Shown: positions 15,013-20,547 of the stretch, in pieces
Layout: each line of letters starts with the position of its first letter
How positions within the stretch are numbered: the first letter of the stretch is position 1
Assembly: GCA_028679775.1 (NCBI GenBank)
Contig: JAJRAX010000154.1
Coordinates: forward strand, 1 to 20,547
Direction of reading: 5' to 3'
Origin: Methanothrix sp.
Lineage (GTDB): Archaea > Halobacteriota > Methanosarcinia > Methanotrichales > Methanotrichaceae
DNA length: 20,547 bases
The notes under the pieces: generated by a model
Told to the model about the DNA's origin: nothing
Databases searched by the model: none
The model's input: only the letters and a program-made list of their open reading frames with translations
Translations under genes and position numbers: made by a program

Positions 15013-15024
15013 CACCTTTTATAT
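15013..15024 (+). promoter_or_regulatory. TATA box of the archease-rtcB cluster
   Basis: CCTTTTATATC is centred about 27 bases before ATG 15046. Transcription starting 25 bases downstream would begin at or next to this ATG, so the message is probably leaderless. This supports 15046 over the earlier in-frame ATGs at 14989 and 15031. Confidence 0.55.
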
Positions 15025-15045
15025 CTTCGAATGAGAGTTATTTCT

Positions 15046-15267
15046 ATGGAAGTCTGGCACATAATCGTAATCTGCATTCTCATGGTCCCCATCTTTCTGA
15101 TCGCCAACTACATCATAGTTAAAAAAGCGGCTAGCGAGAGAAGAATGCGCGACGATAAGCTGGAGAGAGCGGTGGCAGCGAGCGTGGCTGAAACCTATTC
15201 TAAAAAGGGTCTCGCCCGTGAGAGCTGGCCCAAGTACAAAGCTGCCAGGAAGAGGAAAAAGATGTGA
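15046..15267 (+). CDS. Small single-span membrane protein upstream of archease
   Basis: A 73-residue protein with one hydrophobic segment (VWHIIVICILMVPIFLIANYIIV, about 3-25) followed by a strongly basic tail (KKAASERRMRDDK and, at the end, KYKAARKRKKM). The charge pattern puts the tail in the cytoplasm. I do not recognise a family. The TGA overlaps the archease start as GTGA, so it is translationally coupled to archease, and it is the first gene of the cluster. The basic cytoplasmic tail could hold RNA or the repair enzymes at the membrane, but that is speculation. Confidence 0.7.
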   Translation: MEVWHIIVICILMVPIFLIANYIIVKKAASERRMRDDKLERAVAASVAETYSKKGLARESWPKYKAARKRKKM

Positions 15268-15701
15268 GACACAAATTTGAATACCTGGAGCACACTGCCG
15301 ACGTCATGTTTCGCGCGTACGGAAGTACGCAAGAAGAGATGCTCAGCCATGCCGCTTCTGCGCTCTTTAAAACCATGGTAGATCCGGAAACGATTGCCGC
15401 CAGGGAGAGCTGGACCGTGGAGATAGAGGCCCCGGATCTCGAGAGCCTCGCCTACCAATGGCTCTCCGAGATCGTCTTTCTCTTCGAGACGGAGTCTGCG
15501 GTCTTCTCGACCTTCATAGTTCGGCTCACTCAAGTCGGAGCTATGCCGGACGAAACTATAAAGCTTCATGCTGAAATCGGAGGCGAACGGATTGATCTAA
15601 ATAGACACGCCTTCGGAACAGAGGTCAAGGCCGTCACAAGGCACAAATTCGGCATCAAGAAGAATGACCTCTGGTGCATTCAGGTTGTTTTGGACGTGTG
15701 A
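15264..15701 (+). CDS. Archease, activator of the RNA ligase RtcB
   Basis: Archease speeds guanylylation of RtcB and lets it turn over many times during tRNA splicing and RNA repair. The 145-residue protein shows the hallmark HTAD (H10-D13) near the N-terminus and ends VVLDV, with the conserved acidic residue next to the C-terminus (D144); these acids are thought to bind a divalent metal. Other family segments are AASALFKTMVD and WLSEIVFLFETE. The GTG start at 15264 overlaps the TGA of the upstream small membrane-protein gene. RtcB begins two bases after the archease stop, or overlaps it if GTG 15698 is used. This gene order is common in archaea and supports the function. Confidence 0.94.
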   Translation: MRHKFEYLEHTADVMFRAYGSTQEEMLSHAASALFKTMVDPETIAARESWTVEIEAPDLESLAYQWLSEIVFLFETESAVFSTFIVRLTQVGAMPDETIKLHAEIGGERIDLNRHAFGTEVKAVTRHKFGIKKNDLWCIQVVLDV

Positions 15702-15703
15702 TA

Positions 15704-17143
15704 ATGGACGATATCAGCAAGAATCTGAAGAAAATCGACGATAATACTTACGAGGTGCCCATAGGCTACCGGCCCGGTATGCGCGTGCCTGGAAGAATCT
15801 TCGTCTCCTCATCTCTGCGAGAGATGGTGGAGCCTGGCACAATCGATCAGGTAGCCAACGTCGCCACCCTTCCAGGCATTGTCAAGTACTCAATGGCCAT
15901 GCCCGACGCCCACCTGGGATACGGCTTTCCCATCGGCGGAGTGGCCGCCTTCCGCGAGGAGGATGGCATCATCAGTCCCGGAGGAGTTGGCTTTGACATC
16001 AACTGCGGCGTGAGGCTTTTGCGTTCAGACCTTGAGGCCGGGGCAGTTCAACCCAGAATCAACCTGCTGCTCGATGCGCTCTTTCAGGCAGTCCCATCGG
16101 GTCTTGGTGCCACCGGCAGGCTTCATGCCACCGATGCTCAGCTCACCGAGGCATTCCTCTCCGGAGCCAAATGGGCTGTGGAGGAGGGTTACGGCTTTGA
16201 GGCCGACCTCACCCACTGCGAGGAGAGCGGACACATGGCAGGAGCCGACCCGGCTCAGGTGAGCGTAAAGGCACGCAAGCGAGGCCGACCTCAGTTGGGG
16301 ACGCTCGGGAGCGGCAACCACTTCCTGGAGATCCAGAGGGTTGAAGAGATCTATGACGAGGCTGTGGCCAAAAAATTCGGCCTTTTCAAGGGCCAGATTA
16401 CGATTATGATCCACTGCGGATCGCGCGGAGCCGGTCATCAGATCTGCACGGATCACCTGGATGTCCTATCGAGAGCCGTGAAAAAGTACAACATCGCCAT
16501 TCCCGACAAGCAACTGGCCTGCGCGCCGCTGGGCTCACCGGAGGCCAACCATTACTTCGGGGGCATGGTCTGTGCTGCCAACTACGCCTGGGCCAACCGG
16601 CATATCATCGCCCACTGGACACGAGAGGTCTTCGAGAAATACCTTCCAGGTTCAAAGCTCGACTTGGTCTACGACGTGGCCCATAACGTGGCCAAGATCG
16701 AGGAGCACGAGGTTGACGGCAAAAAAGAGCGGCTCTATGTGCATCGCAAAGGAGCAACGCGGGCCTTCGGACCGAGCAGAAGAGAAGTGCCGGACGCCTA
16801 CCGGGCTGTAGGCCAGCCGGTGATAATACCTGGCAGCATGGGCACATCCTCTTTCGTCCTATGCGGCTGCGACCGTTCTTCCGAGCTGACATTCGGTTCC
16901 GCCTGTCACGGCGCGGGCCGGATCATGAGCCGAAGCCAGGCCATCAAGCAGTTCAAGGGAACGGATGTCAAGAGCGCCCTGAACATGCTAGGCATAGTGG
17001 TCAAGGCCACCAGTCCAGGAATGCTGGCGGAAGAGGCCCCGCAGGTCTACAAGCCCTCCGGAGATGTGGTGGATGTGGTGCATAATCTGGGGATAGCCAC
17101 AAAGGTAGCCAGGATGGTTCCTCTGGGTGTCTCGAAGGGATAA
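15704..17143 (+). CDS. rtcB: RNA-splicing ligase RtcB
   Basis: RtcB joins RNA ends carrying 2',3'-cyclic phosphate or 3'-phosphate to 5'-OH ends, using GTP and manganese; in archaea it ligates tRNA exons after intron excision. The 479-residue protein is of normal archaeal length and has no intein. Metal ligands are C101 (FDINCGVRL), H206 (SGNHFLEI), H237 (MIHCGSRGAGHQ) and H327 (YDVAHNVAK). The His that forms the guanylate intermediate is H402 in SACHGAGR. HRKGATRAF (347-355) is the other conserved signature. I chose ATG 15704. GTG 15698 lies in frame and overlaps the archease stop as GTGA, so a start two codons earlier is equally possible. It is translated right after its activator, archease. 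Confidence 0.96.
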   Translation: MDDISKNLKKIDDNTYEVPIGYRPGMRVPGRIFVSSSLREMVEPGTIDQVANVATLPGIVKYSMAMPDAHLGYGFPIGGVAAFREEDGIISPGGVGFDINCGVRLLRSDLEAGAVQPRINLLLDALFQAVPSGLGATGRLHATDAQLTEAFLSGAKWAVEEGYGFEADLTHCEESGHMAGADPAQVSVKARKRGRPQLGTLGSGNHFLEIQRVEEIYDEAVAKKFGLFKGQITIMIHCGSRGAGHQICTDHLDVLSRAVKKYNIAIPDKQLACAPLGSPEANHYFGGMVCAANYAWANRHIIAHWTREVFEKYLPGSKLDLVYDVAHNVAKIEEHEVDGKKERLYVHRKGATRAFGPSRREVPDAYRAVGQPVIIPGSMGTSSFVLCGCDRSSELTFGSACHGAGRIMSRSQAIKQFKGTDVKSALNMLGIVVKATSPGMLAEEAPQVYKPSGDVVDVVHNLGIATKVARMVPLGVSKG

Positions 17144-17186
17144 GAGAGGAAAAGGATTTCTTGAAGTAGAGCGTATATGATCAGGG

Positions 17187-17348
17187 GTGATCTCGATCTC
17201 GACAGTAGGAATAGACGGGGATTTTCTGTACGGGATTAACATAGCCGGGGCGAATGAATATCTCCTGGCGATCCAGGCAATCATTGTCCTCTATTTGATC
17301 TTCATCGCCGTATGGATGATCTATCCACGATTCCAATGTGGACAATGA
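17187..17348 (+). CDS. Small membrane protein, 53 residues, between rtcB and trmJ
   Basis: A short ORF encodes MISISTVGIDGDFLYGINIA, then a hydrophobic span (YLLAIQAIIVLYLIFIAVWMIY, about 25-46) and a short tail PRFQCGQ. One membrane segment is clear; no family is recognised. The start is GTG 17187, which sits inside GGGGTGATC, a sequence that is itself a perfect ribosome-binding match; no other start codon fits. The gene lies 43 bases after rtcB and its stop is one base before ATG 17350 of trmJ, so co-transcription is likely. This gene is easily missed because of its size. Confidence 0.55.
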   Translation: MISISTVGIDGDFLYGINIAGANEYLLAIQAIIVLYLIFIAVWMIYPRFQCGQ

Positions 17349-17349
17349 G

Positions 17350-18093
17350 ATGAATCTGAGGGTCGTCCTAGTGGAGCCGCTTTACGACGGCAACGTGGGA
17401 TCTGTCGCACGGGCCATGAAGAACTTCGGATTTCGCGATCTGGCGCTTGTCAATCCCTGCAAGATCGAGGATTTCGGCCTGGCCATGGCATCTCACGCGA
17501 GAGATATCCTGCAAATGTCACGCACCTTTGGAAGCCTCCCGCAAGCCCTGCAGGGATGCGATCTGGTTGTGGGCACCACTGGCAAGAGGCTGGACGAGGC
17601 CCAGCACCATCTGCGCCTGCATCTTCGTGTGCCCTGTTTTACCCCAGAAGAGCTCGGACGGAAGCTCTACGGAAAAGATGGCACCGTGGCGCTGCTCTTA
17701 GGCAGAGAGGACTGCGGCCTGAATTCGGAGGAGCTGGCGCTCTGCGACATCCTGGTATCCATTTCAACCAAGAGCGAGTACCCGGTCATGAACCTCTCCC
17801 ATTCAGCGGCTATTCTGTTTTATGAGCTGTCCCAATTAGAGGATGAAGAGGGCGACAACGTGGAGATGGCCCACGGCGATAGCCTCTCTCTCCTGCAAGA
17901 CCGTACCCGGTCGCTTCTGGACGAGGTGAGCTACCCACTGCACAAGGTCGATTTCACTCTGCTCATGCTGCGACGGATCCTGGGCCGGGCCGAGCTGACT
18001 GAAAGAGAGGCACGAACGCTCCTGGGCCTGATAAAGAGAATCCGCTGGAGGATTGCGGGCTGTGAAAAGCCGGAAAGTCCAGAACGAAGATGA
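17350..18093 (+). CDS. trmJ: TrmJ-type tRNA 2'-O-methyltransferase (SPOUT family)
   Basis: A 247-residue SPOUT methyltransferase of TrmH group 1. Motif 1 is NVGSVARAMKNFGF (15-28), motif 2 is LLLGREDCGLNSEEL (115-129) and motif 3 is YPVMNLSHSAAILFYEL (144-160), where the knotted AdoMet site forms. A C-terminal helical region of about 60 residues (DEVSYPLHKVDFTLLMLRRIL and following) is the dimer or tRNA-binding extension seen in TrmJ. Archaeal TrmJ methylates the ribose of nucleotide 32 in the tRNA anticodon loop; specificity here is inferred. ATG 17350 is preferred to GTG 17338 because it gives MNLRVVLVEP, the family-typical start, and avoids overlap with the small membrane-protein ORF. It fits the neighbouring rtcB-archease pair. 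Confidence 0.9.
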   Translation: MNLRVVLVEPLYDGNVGSVARAMKNFGFRDLALVNPCKIEDFGLAMASHARDILQMSRTFGSLPQALQGCDLVVGTTGKRLDEAQHHLRLHLRVPCFTPEELGRKLYGKDGTVALLLGREDCGLNSEELALCDILVSISTKSEYPVMNLSHSAAILFYELSQLEDEEGDNVEMAHGDSLSLLQDRTRSLLDEVSYPLHKVDFTLLMLRRILGRAELTEREARTLLGLIKRIRWRIAGCEKPESPERR

Positions 18094-18124
18094 TGAATGA
18101 AAAAGAATGCGACAAAAACAATTT

Positions 18125-18679
18125 TTATCGTCTGCAGCATCTGCCTGCCGATCCATCAAGGGTCTTGGCGGTCTTCATGGCAGCCATGGCCTCCTTATTC
18201 CGGCCCATGCACTGCATAGTAAGAGCCATGTTATACCAGGCCCCGGCAAAATAGGGGTCCGCAGCAATTGCCGCCTCAAAGTAGCCTAATGCCTCCGGAT
18301 ATTTCTTCTGCTGGGCCAGCACCATGCCCTTGTTGCTCAAGGCATGCTTATGCTGAGCAGAGAGCTTGATGACCTCATCAAAACAATTCAGGGCAGGCTC
18401 AAACCGACCCATGCTAGCCAGCGCGAGCCCCTCGTTGTTCCAGGCATCAACCAAGCTCCGATCGATCTTTAGCGCCTGCTCGTATGCCTTAATGGCCTCG
18501 TCCAATAGCCCGCTATTGCACAGCTCATTTCCTTTCTCCAGCCAATAAGCTGCAGATTGAGCCTCCCCGGATGACGGAATCATAAGAATGGACAGCGCTT
18601 GATTTAGTGAGGGCATAGACCTAGACAGACTTTTCATAGCAAAAAGGTTTTGGGAAAAGATGCGGAGAACTACAGGCAC
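18125..18679 (-). CDS. TPR-repeat protein, four tandem repeats
   Basis: Residues about 43-178 of 184 form four consecutive 34-residue tetratricopeptide repeats (for example AYWLEKGNELCNSGLLDEAI and AWNNEGLALASMGRFEPALN). TPRs build a superhelical groove for protein-protein binding; the partner is unknown. The first 40 residues are less regular. GTG 18679 lies six bases after the DUF166 stop and has GGGG just upstream, suggesting coupling. ATG 18637 gives a shorter form starting MKSLSRSMPSL, whose weakly hydrophobic segment is not a convincing signal peptide. The gene converges on trmJ with 31 bases between stops. Confidence 0.82.
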   Translation of the reverse strand: MPVVLRIFSQNLFAMKSLSRSMPSLNQALSILMIPSSGEAQSAAYWLEKGNELCNSGLLDEAIKAYEQALKIDRSLVDAWNNEGLALASMGRFEPALNCFDEVIKLSAQHKHALSNKGMVLAQQKKYPEALGYFEAAIAADPYFAGAWYNMALTMQCMGRNKEAMAAMKTAKTLDGSAGRCCRR

Positions 18680-18685
18680 AACCCC

Positions 18686-19471
18686 TTATTCCTGCCTCTT
18701 CGCCCTCTTGAAAGCGTCCTCAACGGCATCTCGGATGATGTAGCCGCCCTTGTGCAGGACCGTGTCCCCTAGCTCGAAATCTCGTTCCATCGATCCGGTG
18801 CAGGGGTAGGCATGATGCGCCTCAGAGATCCTCTCCCTGATGTCTGGCTGGTCCGGCTCAAGGCCAAGGAGACGCTTGGCCACGAACCATGTGGAGCCAC
18901 ATGGTGCCGACCTGACAACGTTCGCAGCCAAGATGTAGTCCTTGCCCTCCCGGCTCTTTTGGACGGTTACGTCGATCAGAGGGTCCCCGATTCCCGCTTC
19001 GGTGAGAAACTTATAGATGTTCGGCTTGGAGGGATCCGGGCGAAGTGCGCAGAATGGCTTGGCAAAGGCCGCCTCCATCCCAAGCTCAGCAGCCTTTTCC
19101 TCAAGTTGCTTTCTCTGGCCGAGCGGCAGCTCACGAGGCGACTCTGAGCCACCTACAATGCCCTTAATCCCGGCCTCCTTCAGCTTGGGCAGCATCCCGA
19201 AGAGGATGTCGGGATGGACGTTAATGACCAGGGCGATGTCTGCCTCAGGAATATTCTGGGGCAAGAGCGGTTCGACATCCTCGATGAAGTCGCCCAATGA
19301 TGCGGGGTCCGGCATCTCCACCAAAGAGACGATGTTCTCGGCATAGCCTGGCCGGACGTTTCTGCATTGGGTGCAGCCCTCGCCACAGGAGATGCAGAAG
19401 CCCGAATAGTTGACGAGGTTGCCCACAACCCGCGCACCAAATTCGCCATTGTAGAATGCCACCAGTTTCAA
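18686..19471 (-). CDS. DUF166 family protein with N-terminal cysteine cluster
   Basis: A 261-residue cytoplasmic protein of the DUF166 family (COG1810), found mainly in methanogens and once labelled thymidylate synthase without good support. It starts MKLVAFYNGEFGARVV. Four Cys near the N-terminus (C26, C29, C33, C36; spacing x2, x3, x2) and later ones in KPFCALRP, SAPCGSTWF and YPCTGS could hold a metal or Fe-S cluster. No reaction is established. The start is TTG 19471: GGTGA lies five bases upstream and the resulting N-terminus is family-like. A TATA-like element is at about 19495-19508. The TPR gene follows after six bases on the same strand. Confidence 0.85.
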   Translation of the reverse strand: MKLVAFYNGEFGARVVGNLVNYSGFCISCGEGCTQCRNVRPGYAENIVSLVEMPDPASLGDFIEDVEPLLPQNIPEADIALVINVHPDILFGMLPKLKEAGIKGIVGGSESPRELPLGQRKQLEEKAAELGMEAAFAKPFCALRPDPSKPNIYKFLTEAGIGDPLIDVTVQKSREGKDYILAANVVRSAPCGSTWFVAKRLLGLEPDQPDIRERISEAHHAYPCTGSMERDFELGDTVLHKGGYIIRDAVEDAFKRAKRQE

Positions 19472-19494
19472 GATGTCACCACACTTGCAATAGA

Positions 19495-19508
19495 CAATTA
19501 TGTAATAT
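19495..19508 (-). promoter_or_regulatory. TATA-like promoter of the DUF166-TPR pair
   Basis: The minus strand reads CTAATATTACATAATTG, centred about 30 bases before TTG 19471. Initiation about 25 bases downstream would leave a short leader that still includes the GGTGA ribosome-binding site. Confidence 0.4.
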
Positions 19509-19582
19509 TAGCCGCTGGACAAATAACGTTTTGTGTTCACACATAGGAGATAACGAGGAGCCGAAAAAATTGACCGGCATCG

Positions 19583-20547
19583 TCAGGCAGTCACTGCCTG
19601 GTCGATGTCGTTCAGCCTGCGCGCGGCATAGAGCAGGGCCGCAAAGCCCAGACTCATGGAAATCACACAGATAAGGCCTCCCACCATCGGCAGATGGGTG
19701 AGCACATTGAGGACTATAAACCCGATCACAAAGCAGGCCAGATCCCCCTGCTTGATCTTGGTCTGCTCGTTGATCCATTTGCCGAGAGAAAAGGAGACGA
19801 AGGTTCCGCTCAGCATGAAGGCCGCGATAATGAGAAGAGTTGAGAGCATAGCAATGGGCAGGCCCACAACAGTTGCAGCCACCAGCAAAATTGCAATGAA
19901 TGAGGCTATGATCATGACGAATCCCAAAAGAATCTTGACAAGAGTCGAGCTTCTCACCTCGCCGTCTACCGTCCGGAAGATGCCCGGCAGGTACCGCACA
20001 AGGATCAATCCCAGAATGAAATAGCCCAATATGGATAACAGGCTGAATATTCCGTAGCCCGTCTCGAAGTCCTTGCTGTCCTTTGGCTGCTCCTCCACTT
20101 TATGGAATTTTACTGAAGACGCAAAGCCAGTATTGTTGAATTGGTTGGCGCTAACTGTGAGAGTTCCGTTGACCCGTCCAGCGTTGACCACCTGGCCGCC
20201 GGCGATGAGGGCATCTCTATGAACAGTGTTGCCGGGAAGTATGTTGACCTGGCCGCCTGCTGCCACCAGGTTCGTGCCGATGTTGCCGTCAATGCGAACA
20301 TTGCCACCGATGACTACCACCTTTCCTCCGACATCGGAGTTGACATCGACCTGGCCGCCGGCAACTATGACATCACCCTTGACAGGGGCATTGATGCTCA
20401 CTGTGCCGCCGGCAACTATTGCTGAGTCCACCGGGGCGTTGATAATCACTGTGTCTCCGCCTGCAATTACATCGTCTGCTATTGCCGTGTCTATGGAGAT
20501 TGTCTCTGCCGAAAAAGGCTGTATAGCAAGTCCAGTCGAAGAGAGCA
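19583..20547 (-). CDS. Membrane protein with bactofilin-like beta-repeat domain (5' end outside window)
   Basis: The frame is open to the window edge, so the GTG at 20449 is not the start. Upstream codons encode LSSTGLAIQPFSAETISIDT, which looks like the end of a signal peptide with cleavage near FSA-ETI. Next come about six or seven imperfect repeats of the type VIAGGDTVIINAPV, IVAGGTVSINAPV, VIVAGGQVDVNSDV, a pattern expected to fold as a right-handed beta-helix like bactofilin polymer domains. After a short charged linker (KVEEQPKDSKD), the last 155 residues hold four or five hydrophobic spans (for example FSLLSILGYFILGLILV and ILLGFVMIIASFIAILLVA). The repeat region is thus exported and anchored by a membrane domain. 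A polymerising or scaffold role is an inference. Confidence 0.8.
   Translation of the reverse strand, partial: LSSTGLAIQPFSAETISIDTAIADDVIAGGDTVIINAPVDSAIVAGGTVSINAPVKGDVIVAGGQVDVNSDVGGKVVVIGGNVRIDGNIGTNLVAAGGQVNILPGNTVHRDALIAGGQVVNAGRVNGTLTVSANQFNNTGFASSVKFHKVEEQPKDSKDFETGYGIFSLLSILGYFILGLILVRYLPGIFRTVDGEVRSSTLVKILLGFVMIIASFIAILLVAATVVGLPIAMLSTLLIIAAFMLSGTFVSFSLGKWINEQTKIKQGDLACFVIGFIVLNVLTHLPMVGGLICVISMSLGFAALLYAARRLNDIDQAVTA

Noticed and set aside
1..20547. CRISPR array, tRNA or rRNA genes, insertion sequences
   Set aside because: Scanning by eye found no regularly spaced repeats, no cloverleaf or rRNA-like sequence and no transposase reading frame.

Overview
The window looks like chromosomal DNA of a methanogenic archaeon, most likely close to Methanothrix/Methanosaeta (Methanotrichaceae). 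This is an inference from gene content, not a database match. It rests on an archease-RtcB pair, a DUF166 protein, a DUF362 ferredoxin-like protein next to an iron-sulfur flavoprotein, and an archaeal TrmJ-type methyltransferase. TATA-box promoters lie about 25 bases upstream of short leaders or start codons, there are GGTGATC-type ribosome-binding sites, and GTG/TTG starts are common. Most of the window appears to be roughly 50-55% GC.

Layout. 1-5868, plus strand: the end of a GbsR/MarR-type regulator, a large soluble hybrid histidine kinase (PAS-GAF-GAF-PAS-HisKA-HATPase-REC-REC), and a probable operon of a DUF362 Fe-S protein plus an Isf-type flavoprotein. 5869-6067 holds a frameshifted coding remnant and a T-run terminator. 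6068-11031, minus strand: a small hypothetical protein, a secreted protein with a PEGA-like C-terminal domain, an M6-family metalloprotease with a P domain but no signal peptide, and thiC. A metallo-beta-lactamase-fold hydrolase (11086-11724, plus) is divergent from thiC.

11725-14988 is an accessory island, visibly AT-richer than its surroundings. It carries a three-gene ABC-three-component (ABC-3C) conflict or defence system: an HNH nuclease fused to an ABC-3C C-terminal domain, a small middle component resembling the MC6 type, and a DUF2326-type SMC/Rad50-like ATPase. The genes are tightly coupled. A 40-codon basic ORF with a strong ribosome-binding site overlaps the nuclease start by ATGA and may be an extra, undescribed component or leader. 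A strong hairpin lies on the left flank and a GC-rich palindromic patch on the right.

15046-18093, plus strand, is an RNA-repair and modification cluster: a small membrane protein, archease, RtcB, a second small membrane protein (53 codons) and a TrmJ-like tRNA methyltransferase. Archease activates RtcB, the ligase that joins tRNA halves after intron removal, and TrmJ-type enzymes methylate tRNA, so these genes fit together in tRNA maturation. 18125-20547, minus strand: a TPR protein coupled to a DUF166 protein, and the C-terminal part of a membrane protein with a bactofilin-like beta-repeat region, cut by the window edge.
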